In this document: piece after piece, positions 49,148 to 62,400 of the stretch | Position numbering within the stretch: position 1 is the stretch's first letter | Layout: every line of letters starts with the position of its first letter | Source of the DNA: Nemopilema nomurai | Taxonomy: Eukaryota; Cnidaria; Scyphozoa; Rhizostomeae; Rhizostomatidae | Direction: 5' to 3' | Assembly (NCBI GenBank): GCA_003864495.1 | Contig: ML133496.1 | Span: 2,199,631-2,263,630, forward strand | Length of the DNA stretch: 64,000 bases | Program-made: the position numbers and the translations under genes | The notes under the pieces: generated by a model | Databases searched by the model: none | Told to the model about the DNA's origin: nothing | The model's input: the letters and a program-made list of their open reading frames with translations, nothing else

Positions 49148-52100
49148 GCCTTGCCGTGCATATTTAGTCCATTTGTCATTACCGATTTTCTGGCTCAGTG
49201 GTGACCTATAAGGCAAGAATATAGATAGACAATTGTACATAGATTTTGGTCAATATTCATAGACGCTCAGGTTAACTGTAGCTAATGTATCACCAATGAA
49301 CATTAGTATTATCAATAATGGTTTTTTAATTGATTAGGAATGTAACGTGTTTGCTTTGAGTCAAACTGCTGTCGTCTCAAATTTGTTGTTTGTAAACCAA
49401 AGTTGTGTTTATCAAAGCTCACCATATGATCTACAGTATACACATTTTTGACTGCAAAATTCTTCTTGGTTAGGATCATGGTTAAGACACTTGACCGCTC
49501 CTGCACAGTTGTCCATAGAATTTAAAATTTTTATTTAAGAAATATTTTTCATTGCTATTATCAAACAGTAGTATCAAATTGGGACAAAAATTAAAAACTG
49601 CTGTCCTAGACAGGGGTTTCAAGGTGTTTTTTGAGAAACTTTTTTAAAGTATTTTCGGTTATTGCCACAGTGCTCCCCATTGCCCTGCCCCTCGGCTGAT
49701 TTCGTCTCTTTGCCTTGCATTAAACAGAAACCGAAGGGAATCTGAGTGTTCTTCATTTTACACATAGAACCAGTATGGCGCATGATATTGTAATGCTTTT
49801 ACAGTATACCCTCTTGGCTGATGCCTATAATATTTACTTGTATCGAGTAGTCTGTGCCCCAGACTCCCAATACTTTGAGTTTGGAGTCTGGAACCAAGGC
49901 TAATATCAAGGTTTAAGGCCAGTGCCTAGTATCAAGCAAACACATGTACCAGTCAACTATTAATCAGCATGGGTTGAAACGTGTGTGCATCAAGTAACAG
50001 ACTGTTCCGGGGGCCGGGGACTTACATTACAATACCCCCAACTTGGAGACAATGTTAAATGATGTACACCAACCATTGAGAGACTCAGACGTGATTCATT
50101 TGATGGTACGTCAGATGCAAGAAACTGACAGTTTCTGCTGACGTAGCAAGGCAAAGCTTTTGCGGTGATTGAACAAGAAACGACGAAGGGGTCATTGGTA
50201 TTACTAAATGTGCCGGCGATCTTTATGATTTGCAGAGCCCCTCCTCGGCTATGCTGCTCTTAGCCATGTGTGACGTCATTTCAAGCCCAATGGTTGCTTT
50301 GTTAATCGCATGGCTTCTATCACGTGGTCTGCACTTGCGTCAGTGATCTAGAGTATCTCTGACCTCAGAGCTGTTAAAGGCGCGTCAGTTGCACAATGAT
50401 TGGGCTTTAGAATTTCAGAATAACCCGGCTGACGACTCCCCCCCCCCCCCCCCCCATAATACATTGTTAAGGGTGTTGGAGGCGAAATTTTGCTGTGGTT
50501 GGGATGAACAATCATTTGGTTTTCATTTCCACAAGACGTTGAAACCTCGAGTCGATTTCAACAGGGGGCAGGGGCTTCGAAGTTGACAATGTTGTGAAAT
50601 CGCAAGCAAGGGCAACAAGTGTATTTGGCAAATATTGAGGTGTTGACAAAGCGCCATATACGTCAGTGGATTAGCCAGCAGCTTGGCTTGACACCAATCG
50701 ATGAAAAAGCAGCGTCTGGAAATTATACGCCCTCAAAGTCATTCATTTGGAGCCGACCTTTCGCAAATTTGTGGCCTAAAAAGCAGACAGCGACTCTTTT
50801 CGGCCACCCAGTCATATCATTGGCGTTTGGTTAGATTAAGCGTGACCCATCAACAGCGTATCGAAAAACGGTAATCCCCTTGAGACAATGTTTGTTTTTA
50901 AAGGAGATGTTCTGCCAGGAGAACATTTCTGTCCAATGTTGATTAATGTGCCACTGCCACTGGTTCATTGTTTGGTGTCGGAGACAGGTGTGACGGAATT
51001 GTCGCTTCCCCTTCAACGCTTCCCAAATTGGTTCTAACCTTTTTGACGTCCTAATTTGAGACTCTAAAGCCAGTTCAAGAGAAGATGACATTCATATCGC
51101 ACAAAATGACCGTAATATAGAGCTGAAACATTCTAAAAATCAAAAAAACAATCATTACCAGATCAGAATAACTTTCAAGCATTTCAGAATATATACATGC
51201 TTTTTTTATAAGGAACCACTTTATAAGGAACCTACATGTAGAAGGCCGAAATATTTAAAGAACTTATACTACTAAAAACGAAATCCCTAAGGAACTTTTC
51301 GATTTGAAATTTTTTTTAACTGCAAGCATCAAGAGCTAAAAAGCCGGTTCCATTCATTTGCAGCCAATGCTCGCGTATATTGTTTGCTATTCGTGTGTCA
51401 AGTGCTTCATTGAGTAGTTTCCGCATATTTTATCTCGCCCCTCTCTCTATTTAGTGTTAAGGCTTATTGATGTGCAGTGAAAATTAAGGAACTTTTAAGG
51501 AACTTTTGGTACTAAAATCTGATGATTTGAAGTCTATAAATAAGGAACTTTTGGAACTAAGCCTTGAGGTTATAAAAAAAGCGTGTAAATCTGTAGCAAT
51601 CACACATGTTGCACAGGCCACTACGAGGGCGAGGAACTTGGATGGTGCTTTTTTAATCAGACTGTAACAATGCGGCATTTTGCTTTTCCAGCTGTCGTAG
51701 AAAGATGGGTGTTGCCCTGCGACACTCAAGTCTACGACGGCCGTAGGCTCTGAGGGGGGGGCGGTAGCCGCATCTATAAGAGGGTCCTTCGCTCGGATAG
51801 TTGGGTACCGTGTTAGATAAGGAACCAATTGCTAAGAAAAATTCCGGTAACGGCGTAAAGTTATCAAGAAACTTGAGCAGGCAAATACTACGATAAAATT
51901 AATCCATTTAAAATAGACTCGTGTTCCTAGTTTTAAAGATATTTGCTCTTTTATGAGCCAGCCTTCGAACAACTTGCGTCTTCACGTTTCTTGATTCCTA
52001 TCAAAGTGTGTGATAGCTGTCTAAAATTATTGCATAATCGCAGAAAGAAAGAGACAATTATTTACTATCAATTTCTTCATTACTGCTAACAATTTATATG

Positions 52101-52710
52101 TGACATCGATGAACCAATATTTTGGCCCCCACCTCAAACCCCAGCCTGAGTGAACACATCAATCTGCCAGAACACAAACTGGGAGGGGGGTGTCAAAGCA
52201 GTTAAAGTTTTATTTAGCAATTCCATGAAATCAATATCTCAAATGTAAATCTAACCTTAAACTTATCTCTTTGTTTTTCTACTCTTGAAAAAGGTGAAGT
52301 TTTGTGGTTCTGACCTGGGTCTTGCGGTGTCAAAATGGTAAGAGAGGTTATCGTAAAGGTTAGAACCGATATGAAGAAATAAATAGTTCGTTATCACGAT
52401 GATGGCACCTTAAGAGGTGTAGTAGGATTCTAACAGCTTGGTGTGACAAAATTTCTCGTGAATTCGACCATTTCACATGATTTCACCAACATTTTGCGGC
52501 CATTGTTGTCACCAACTGGCGGCTAATCCACGGCTGTCGACTTTGCGGATGAATGGCTTCATTTGATTATGTAAATAAATTCCTCATTTCAAAGGTGTTT
52601 TTGCCTGCAATGTACGGTTTGCAGTAAATTCACAATTAGATTTCCAGTCTTGCAGAGGAAGAACTAGTACATTGGATGCCAGTCAGGGAATTAGGGACTG
52701 ATTTACCGCC
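49148..52710. other. OTUD5 3' region and spacer to the GPCR gene
   Basis: No gene recognised. Contains a hairpin with CAGACTCC/GGAGTCTG arms at 49860-49890, an 18-C homopolymer at 50438-50455, and repeated AAGGAACTTT words between 51190 and 51560. No clear AATAAA for OTUD5 was found within the first few hundred bases. Confidence 0.5.
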
Positions 52711-53922
52711 ATGGATTGCAAAGGTGATTTGAAGAACTGCTTCGACCTGCAAGTTTTGGATAACAAAGTTGACAATAGCTGTCTAGGACCATCGCTGACC
52801 CATTTACTCCAATTCGTCTCGTTTGTATTTTTCCTGGTCGGTTGCATTGGAAATGCAGCGTTTTTATTCGTCACAGCAAAGAGCTACCAAGAACTAAAAC
52901 TAACAGACATGTTTCTTGTTGGACTAGCCGGCCTTGACTTCATTGCATCCATATTTTTGCCTCTGGTATTTTTCTTGGAAATTTCAGATTCGCTCTACCA
53001 TGGCTCAAACGCTGCATGCCAGTTCATGGTGTTGATGCATGAGATTTCAGTGGTCCTCACCATTTACCTCCTCATATTTACAGTCCACAGTTTTTATCGG
53101 AAGTTTGTTTTCAACAGACCTGAAGAAAGCAAGAAAACAAGATTCGCTGGCCTAGTAACATTCGGCATTTTGCTTGTTTTGATTCCCGCCATCCCGATCA
53201 TGATGGATACTCGAGTTGAGAATGGCAGATGCCACGTTGAAGTCCTAACTTTTACAAGCGTCGTGATTTATGATGTCGTCCTCTTTATCATCCAAGTCAT
53301 TATACCAATCTTGGTCATGACTTTCTTTTTCGCTCGCATTGGGGTCCAGCTGCATTACAACCAATTCGTTTCTGATGCCGATGCGATGGAAAGTGCCCGC
53401 AATAAACGTAAGACTCTCGTGTTGTTAGTGATAACGTGTGCATTTTATGCTCTCTTCTTGCCCTACATTTTCTCTCAGCTATGGTTTCTGCTCGACTCTG
53501 GGCGGAAACTTTCATCCAAACACTCCTGCTATATCTTTGATATCTTCCATATTGTAATTTGTGGAAAATGCGTTCTCAACCCCATCATTTTTCTCACTCT
53601 GGACGAAAATTTTCGATACAACCTCAAACGGATCGTCAGCAGTTGCAAAATCGGAAGAAGGCATCATTTCATCCACGTGAAGTATTTTGAGCACAAACGA
53701 GAAGAGAGTCTTATTGAAGAACCTGATGCTGGGGAGGGTCATATGCTAAGTGACATGAATGATTGGGAACCTCCACAAAGGGCAAGCCCTTCCCCTCCCC
53801 CAAACCCCAAACTAGAGCTTAATGACACAGAGCACGATTATGAAGAAGAAAATGATGTTGGAGAGGACAGTGTTGCTATTTTACGGTCTTGGAAGAATTT
53901 TAGGTCCACTTCGGCTGTTTAG
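52711..53922 (+). CDS. Orphan class A (rhodopsin-like) GPCR, single exon
   Basis: The 403-residue product has seven hydrophobic segments at about 32-56, 66-90, 104-128, 145-165, 184-209, 234-258 and 272-296. TM1 has Gly47-Asn48, TM2 has Asp76 in LAGLD, and Cys103 with Cys174 can form the usual TM3-ECL2 bridge. TM7 has NPIIF (residues 290-294) followed by DENFR, typical for the start of helix 8. The motifs are altered: E/DRY appears as Tyr129-Arg130-Lys131 and CWxP as LFLP ending at Pro251. The C-terminal tail (about 105 residues) is acidic and Pro-rich. The start sits in a strong Kozak context, CCGCCATGG. Ligand unknown; the family is usually expanded and intronless in cnidarians. Plasma-membrane receptor coupling to G proteins is inferred from family. 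Confidence 0.92.
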   Translation: MDCKGDLKNCFDLQVLDNKVDNSCLGPSLTHLLQFVSFVFFLVGCIGNAAFLFVTAKSYQELKLTDMFLVGLAGLDFIASIFLPLVFFLEISDSLYHGSNAACQFMVLMHEISVVLTIYLLIFTVHSFYRKFVFNRPEESKKTRFAGLVTFGILLVLIPAIPIMMDTRVENGRCHVEVLTFTSVVIYDVVLFIIQVIIPILVMTFFFARIGVQLHYNQFVSDADAMESARNKRKTLVLLVITCAFYALFLPYIFSQLWFLLDSGRKLSSKHSCYIFDIFHIVICGKCVLNPIIFLTLDENFRYNLKRIVSSCKIGRRHHFIHVKYFEHKREESLIEEPDAGEGHMLSDMNDWEPPQRASPSPPPNPKLELNDTEHDYEEENDVGEDSVAILRSWKNFRSTSAV

Positions 53923-56448
53923 AAGTTATAACTTGGCAAGTTATTTTATTGACTATTTCTTAAAACCTTAATTGGTAAAGAAAGCAGACAGGTAAAATAA
54001 GGTTGTCTAACAGGGTTTGTGTTCATAAATGAATTAGTTGGTATTTAGGTAATAAGCTTTTTTCTGCACCATGTTTCAGAATGTTTTGGCTTCAAAATTT
54101 AGAAACTTGCTTCAATAATGATTTTACATCATTGGATTTTAAGTTGAATTTCAAAATTATCGATCAATAAAGTTCTTCAAAGAACTCATGAGTTGGTGAA
54201 TTGAAACTGTTTTCTTATTAAAATGATAAGTCTTAGAATCACCTACCCGAAAGGAAGCTAGGCTATGTAATGATGTTGCTCCCATAGCTCATAATATGCG
54301 ACTAACAACAAAATAGTTGCTATTGCACACTGGAGGGAACATAAAAAAATTAGTTGCAAAGTTTGGGTTGTACTTAGCCAAAACAAACATGTTTCTTGTG
54401 TTGGTTATGTTATATTAGGCCCAATTTTTTTATTTTGTGGCTAACTTGAGTTTTTTAAGAGTTGAAAAATTATTTCTCTGTCAAATTGTTGTTGTTTGAA
54501 TTGTACTGTAATGTATTTTGTTATGTAATGTCCCTTGGTTACATTGAAGTGACAATTCTTTTCCCACTATTTGGACCACAAATGTCTTTATAATCGAGAC
54601 CATTGCATCAATATTTCTGCCAAAATTTTCTGTTTCAAACAATGTATGCCATAAAGAACATTATTTTATTTGCTGGAAAGTTTTAAATGAAAATTTTAAA
54701 GTTCCCAGAAATATTACAGAAGGCGCTGATTGGCCTTCCTTACAGGCATATAAAATAAGTGTAAATATTACTTTTGTTATGTATTAATACTTCAACTATC
54801 TTTAGGAGGGTAATAGCTTTGATGCATTCTTTGTCAGGCAGTAGGGGATTTAATATCCAGACAGTATAGATCCTCTGTTATTTAACCTGTTAGATACTGT
54901 TAAAGACAATCAATCAGCCAGAAACATCTTATAAGAAGGAGGAAAACAGGCACTATAGTATTTATTCTCACTATAATTTTTATGTCAAAATGAATTCCTT
55001 CCTGAGAAAATGTTACATTTAAGGCAGTTTTTTTCTTGATTTAATTTGGGGCTTGTCAAGTAAAATATGTATACATATCCATAATAACTTGCAACAGATA
55101 ATGGAGTTTTATTACAACTTTCTGCCTAATGCCAAGCTTGATCTGCCCTTGTTTATGTCAAGCACCTATAGTTTCTGCAAAAAACTACCAGAAGCAACAT
55201 AACTAATTCCAAAATGCTACAATTTTCAATTACATCTTGATGCAAATTCACTCATTAATTCCACCCGAATAAGGCCACAGTCCAAAGTCTTTTTCCTTGA
55301 AAGTAGTCCTTTGTTTGTTTTTGTATAAAAAATCTGACTATGTTCATTCTGAATCTTTTTCAGTTATTGATGTGTAGTTTTGTATTGATTGCATCTGTTT
55401 TTAATTAGCTCAAATAGGATTCAATCACCTCAATGAACTTTAAAAAATAATCATTATTTGTAACATTTCTGTTCTAGTATAGGTCATACCATATTTATCT
55501 GTGAGGAAAAGAAGTCATTGATTTATGTTTGATTCTTCTTAAATTATTTCCTGCAGTCTAGTGAGATTGTTGTCATTTTAAAGTAGTTGAGGAATCATGA
55601 ACTACGGTTGACTCTCAAATGCTAAAGCAGATTTCACTACCTGACAGTGATGATTCAGCATCCCATTTTATTCAATCTTTGGTCTGCCTTGCCCCAATAA
55701 TAAATGAAAAATGGCTCCCTACAACTGAGTTATGTACAAACCTCTATTCATAACCTTGATGTACATATTATTCTATCCATAACCTTGATATCAACTATTT
55801 CAAAATTGATTCAAGTAGTGTTGAAAAAATTCAATCATATCACTTTTAGAAACAACTGGAGAACATTTAATAGAAGATATCACAAACTTTTTAAGCTTTC
55901 ATTTCAAGAAGATTCAGATAAAACACAAAAACCAATTTGTGCCAAATATATTTGTAATAATAAGAATACAAAACAAATGAAACATGCAATTGTCAACTAA
56001 TCAAAGTGTTGGAGCACCTAGCCTGTTATTTTAGAACAAAAAGTTATTTTAAATATCCAGCATTTCTACAGAGTTTAACTATAAGATAAGCATTTGAAAA
56101 TATATCAAATTGGTTCAAGGAAAACTTAAGTAATATTAAATATTAGAAAATTTCAACCAAGAAACTGACACGTACTTTTTGTGCACCTCTCCCTATATAA
56201 GCTTGCAAAAGAGTTAGCTAATTGATTTGCGACTATCCAATTAACATTTTGGTACATTGTGTGGAATCATATGATCAAGCAGAACTAAAAGTGTTCGATA
56301 CATTTCTAAAATCATGAAAGACTATAAAGAAAATAAATGAATAGAAAGAAAAAAGGAGAGGATGCAGAAAACAGCAAGGTCTATCACACATTCCCTTGAT
56401 TGGATTCTGAAAATGGATAATATCTTCCTAATTTGAAGCATATTTCTC
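53923..56448. other. GPCR 3' UTR and AT-rich spacer before the satellite
   Basis: No gene recognised. The open frame at 55704-56000 is low-complexity, AT-rich and matches no family I know. Confidence 0.5.
54166..54171 (+). terminator. Polyadenylation signal AATAAA for the GPCR gene
   Basis: AATAAA lies 244 bases after the GPCR stop, in ATCAATAAAGTTC. It is the first hexamer in a suitable place; the cleavage site is not determined. Confidence 0.55.
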
Positions 56449-59400
56449 GATTGTACTAATAGTCTTTAGATCGTTAGAAGTAGAATCGGTCACCCGAAAT
56501 ATTGCCACAAAAATGGGCGTTTTTCCAAGGCTATAACCTTGCTTTTTGCTCGGAAAAAAGTCTGCTGTGCGGCCAATCCGGACTACTGGCAGGGCTTCTA
56601 ACCATCTAAAGAATGTTTTTTTTATTGTACTTTTGATGTTTAGATAGTTAGAAGTAGAATCGGGGACCCGAAATTTTCTGCAAAAAATGAGCGTTTTTCC
56701 AAGGCTATAATCTTGCTTTTTGGTCGGAAAATGAAGTGTGCTGTGCGGCCAATCCGCACTACTGGCAGGGCTTTTAACCATCTAAGGCATGTTTTATGAT
56801 TGTACTTATGATGTTTAGATAGTTAGAAGTGGAATCGCAGACCCGAAATTTTCCTCAAAAAATGAGCGTTTTTCCAAGGCTATAACCTTGCTTTTTGGTC
56901 AGAAAATGAAGTGCGCTGTGCGGCCAATCCGGACTACTGGCAGGGCTTTTAACCATCTAAGGCATGTTTTATGATTGTACTTATGATGTTTAGATAGTTA
57001 GAAGTGGAATCACAGCCCGAAATTTTCCTCAAAAAATGAGCGTTTTTCCAAGGCTATAACCTTGCTTTTTGGTCAGAAAATGAAGTGCGCTGTGCGGCCA
57101 ATCCGCACTACTGGCAGGGCTTCTAACCATCTAAGGCATGTTTTATGATTGTACTTATGATGTTTAGATAGTTAGAAGTGGAATCGGTGACCCGAAATTT
57201 TTCCTCAAAAGATGAGCGTTTTTCCAAGGCTATAACCTTGCTTTTTGGTCAGAAAATGAAGTGGGCTATGCGGCCAATCCGGACTACTGGCTGGGCTTCT
57301 AACCATCTAAGGCATGTTTTATGATTGTACTTATGATGTTTAGATAGTTAGAAGTGGAATCGGTGACCCGAAATTTTCCTCAAAAAATGAGCGTTTCTCC
57401 AAGGCTATAACCTTGCTTTTTGGTCAGAAAATGAAGTGGGCTGTGCGGCCAATCCGGACTACTGGCAGGGCTTCTAACCATCTAAGGCATGTTTTATGAT
57501 TGTACTTATGATGTTTAGATAGTTAGAAGTGGAATCGGTGACCCGAAATTTTCTCAAAAAATGAGCGTTTTCCAAGGCTATAACCTTGCTTTTTGGTCAG
57601 AAAATGAAGGGCTGTGCGGCCAATCCGGACTACTGGCAGGGCTTCTAACCATCTAAGGCATGTTTTATGATTGTACTTATGATGTTTAGATAGTTAGAAG
57701 TGGAATCGGTGACCCGAAATTTTCTCAAAAAATGAGCGTTTTTCCAAGGCTATAACCTTGCTTTTTGGTCAGAAAATGAAGTGCGCTGTGCGGCCAATCC
57801 GGACTACTGGCAGGGCTTCTAACCATCTAAGGCATGTTTTATGATTGTACTTATGATGTTTAGATAGTTAGAAGTGGAATCGGTGACCCGAAATTTTCCA
57901 CAAAAAATGAGCGTTTTTCCAAGGCTATAACCTTGCTTTTTGGTCAGAAAATGAAGTGCGCTGTGCGGCCAATCCGGACTACTGGCAGGGCTTCTAACCA
58001 TCTAAGGCATGTTTTATGATTGTACTTATGATGTTTAGATAGTTAGAAGTGGAATCGGTGACCCGAAATTTTCCTCAAAAAATGAGCGTTTTTCCAAGGC
58101 TATAACCTTGCTTTTTGGTCAGAAAATGAAGTGGGCTGTGCGGCCAATCCGGACTACTGGCAGGGCTTCTAACCATCTAAGGCATGTTTTATGATTGTAC
58201 TTATGATGTTTAGATAGTTAGAAGTGGAATCGCAGTTCCGAAATTTTCCTCAAAAATGAGCGTTTTTCCAAGGCTATAACCTTGCTTTTTGGTCAGAAAA
58301 TGAAGTGCGCTGTGCGGCCAATCCGGACTACTGGCAGGGCTTCTAACCATCTAAGGCATGTTTTATGATTGTACTTATGATGTTTAGATAGGTAGAAGTG
58401 GAATCGGTGACCCGAAATTTTCCACAAAAATGAGCGTTTTTCCAAGGCTATAACCTTGCTTTTTGGTCAGAAAATGAAGTGCGCTGTGCGGCCAATCCGG
58501 ACTACTGGCAGGGCTTCTAACCATCTAAGGCATGTTTTTATTGTACTTTGATGTTTAGATAGTTAGAAGTGGAATCGGGACCCGAAATTTTCTCAAAAAA
58601 TGAGCGTTTTTCCAAGGCTATAACCTTGCTTTTTGGTCAGAAAATGAAGTGCGCTGTGCGGCCAATCCGACTACTGGCAGGGCTTCTAACCATCTAAGGC
58701 ATGTTTTATGATTGTACTTATGATGTTTAGATAGTTAGAAGTGGAATCGGTGACCCGAAATTTTCCTCAAAAAATGAGCGTTTTTCCAAGGCTATAACCT
58801 TGCTTTTTGGTCAGAAAATGAAGTGGGCTGTGCGGCCAATCCGGACTACTGGCAGGGCTTCTAACCATCTAAGGCATGTTTTATGATTGTACTTATGATG
58901 TTTAGATAGTTAGAAGTGGAATCGGTGACCCGAAATTTTCCTCAAAAAATGAGCGTTTTTCCAAGGCTATAACCTTGCTTTTTGGTCAGAAAATGAAGTG
59001 CGCTGTGCGGCCAATCCGGACTACTGGCAGGGCTTCTAACCATCTAAGGCATGTTTTATGATTGTACTTATGATGTTTAGATAGTTAGAAGTGGAATCGG
59101 TGACCCGAAATTTTCCTCAAAAAATGAGCGTTTTTCCAAGGCTATAACCTTGCTTTTTGGTCAGAAAATGAAGTGCGCTGTGCGGCCAATCCGGACTACT
59201 GGCAGGGCTTCTAACCATCTAAGGCATGTTTTATGATTGTACTTATGATGTTTAGATAGTTAGAAGTGGAATCGCAGACCCGAAATTTTCCACAAAAAAT
59301 GAGCGTTTTTCCAAGGCTATAACCTTGCTTTTTGGTCAGAAAATGAAGTGCGCTGTGCGGCCAATCCGGACTACTGGCAGGGCTTCTAACCATCTAAGGC

Positions 59401-62400
59401 ATGTTTTATGATTGTACTTATGATGTTTAGATAGTTAGAAGTGGAATCGCAGACCCGAAATTTTCCTCAAAAAATGAGCGTTTTTCCAAGGCTATAACCT
59501 TGCTTTTTGGTCAGAAAATGAAGTGGCTGTGCGGCCAATCCGCACTACTGGCAGGGCTTCTAACCATCTAAGGCATGTTTTATGATTGTACTTATGATGT
59601 TTAGATAGTTAGAAGTGGAATGCAGACCCGAAATTTTCCACTCAAAAAATGAGCGTTTTTCCAAGGCTATAACCTTGCTTTTTGGTCAGAAATGAAGTGC
59701 GCTGTGCGGCCAATCCGGACTACTGGCAGGGCTTCTAACCATCTAAGGCATGTTTTATGATTGTACTTATGATGTTTAGATAGTTAGAAGTGGAATCGGT
59801 GACCCGAAATTTTCCTCAAAAAATGAGCGTTTTTCCAAGGCTATAACCTTGCTTTTTGGTCAGAAAATGAAGTGCGCTGTGCGGCCAATCCGGACTACTG
59901 GCAGGGCTTCTAACCATCTAAGGCATGTTTTTTGATTGTACTTATGATGTTTAGATAGTTAGAAGTGGAATCGGTGACCCGAAATTTTCCTCAAAAAATG
60001 AGCGTTTTTCCAAGGCTATAACCTTGCTTTTTGGTCAGAAAATGAAGTGCGCTGTGCGGCCAATCCGGACTACTGGCAGGGCTTCTAACCATCTAAGGCA
60101 TGTTTTATGATTGTACTTATGATGTTTAGATAGTTAGAAGTGGAATCGGTGACCCGAAATTTTCTTCAAAAAATGAGCGTTTTTCCAAGGCTATAACCTT
60201 GCTTTTTGGTCAGAAAATGAAGGGCTGTGCGGCCAATCCGGACTACTGGCAGGGCTTCTAACCATCTAAGGCATGTTTTATGATTGTACTTATGATGTTT
60301 AGATAGTTAGAAGTGGAATCGGTGACCCGAAATTTTCTCAAAAAATGAGCGTTTTTCCAAGGCTATAACCTTGCTTTTTGGTCAGAAAATGAAGTGCGCT
60401 GTGCGGCCAATCCGGACTACTGGCAGGGCTTCTAACCATCTAAGGCATGTTTTATGATTGTACTTATGATGTTTAGATAGTTAGAAGTGGAATCGGTGAC
60501 CCGAAATTTTCTCAAAAAATGAGCGTTTTTCCAAGGCTATAACCTTGCTTTTTGGTCAGAAAATGAAGTGCGCTGTGCGGCCAATCCGGACTACTGGCAG
60601 GGCTTCTAACCATCTAAGGCATGTTTTATGATTGTACTTATGATGTTTAGATAGTTAGAAGTGGAATCGGTGACCCGAAATTTTTCAAAAAATGAGCGTT
60701 TTTCCAAGGCTATAACCTTGCTTTTTGGTCAGAAAATGAAGTGCGCTGTGCGGCCAATCCGGACTACTGGCAGGGCTTCTAACCATCTAAGGCATGTTTT
60801 ATGATTGTACTTATGATGTTTAGATAGTTAGAAGTGGAATCGGTGACCCGAAATTTTCCTCAAAAAATGAGCGTTTTTCCAAGGCTATAACCTTGCTTTT
60901 TGGTCAGAAAATGAAGTGGCTGTGCGGCCAATCCGGACTACTGGCAGGGCTTCTAACCATCTAAGGCATGTTTTATGATTGTACTTATGTTTAGATAGTT
61001 AGAAGTGGAATCGGTGACCCGAAATTTTCTCAAAAAATGAGCGTTTTTCCAAGGCTATAACCTTGCTTTTTGGTCAGAAAATGAAGTGCGCTGTGCGGCC
61101 AATCCGGACTACTGGCAGGGCTTCTAACCATCTAAGGCATGTTTTATGATTGTACTTATGATGTTTAGATAGTTAGAAGTGGAATCGGTGACCCGAAATT
61201 TTCTCAAAAAATGAGCGTTTTTCCAAGGCTATAACCTTGCTTTTTGGTCAGAAAATGAAGTGCGCTGTGCGGCCAATCCGGACTACTGGCAGGGCTTCTA
61301 ACCATCTAAGGCATGTTTTATGATTGTACTTATGATGTTTAGATAGTTAGAAGTGGAATCGGTGACCCGAAATTTTCCTCAAAAAATGAGCGTTTTTCCA
61401 AGGCTATAACCTTGCTTTTTGGTCAGAAAATGAAGTGGCTGTGCGGCCAATCCGGACTACTGGCAGGGCTTCTAACCATCTAAGGCATGTTTTATGATTG
61501 TACTTATGATGTTTAGATAGTTAGAAGTGGAATCGGTGACCCGAAATTTTCAAAAAATGAGCGTTTTTCCAAGGCTATAACCTTGCTTTTTGGTCAGAAA
61601 ATGAAGTGCGCTGTGCGGCCAATCCGGACTACTGGCAGGGCTTCTAACCATCTAAGGCATGTTTTATGATTGTACTTATGATGTTTAGATAGTTAGAAGT
61701 GGAATCGGTGACCCGAAATTTTCTCAAAAAATGAGCGTTTTTCCAAGGCTATAACCTTGCTTTTTGGTCAGAAAATGAAGTGCGCTGTGCGGCCAATCCG
61801 GACTACTGGCAGGGCTTCTAACCATCTAAGGCATGTTTTATGATTGTACTTATGATGTTTAGATAGTTAGAAGTGGAATCGTGACCCGAAATTTTCTCAA
61901 AAAATGAGCGTTTTTCCAAGGCTATAACCTTGCTTTTTGGTCAGAAAATGAAGTGGCTGTGCGGCCAATCCGGACTACTGGCAGGGCTTCTAACCATCTA
62001 AGGCATGTTTTATGATTGTACTTATGATGTTTAGATAGTTAGAAGTGGAATCGGTGACCCGAAATTTTCTTCAAAAAATGAGCGTTTTTCCAAGGCTATA
62101 ACCTTGCTTTTTGGTCAGAAAATGAAGTGCGCTGTGCGGCCAATCCGGACTACTGGCAGGGCTTCTAACCATCTAAGGCATGTTTTATGATTGTACTTAT
62201 GATGTTTAGATAGTTAGAAGTGGAATCGGTGACCCGAAATTTTCTCAAAAAATGAGCGTTTTTCCAAGGCTATAACCTTGCTTTTTGGTCAGAAAATGAA
62301 GTGCGCTGTGCGGCCAATCCGGACTACTGGCAGGGCTTCTAACCATCTAAGGCATGTTTTATGATTGTACTTATGATGTTTAGATAGTTAGAAGTGGAAT

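Noticed and set aside
56428..59393. Minus-strand ~60 to 117-residue frames in the satellite
   Set aside because: The same frame recurs in each 175-bp unit only because the DNA repeats; small indels break it freely.
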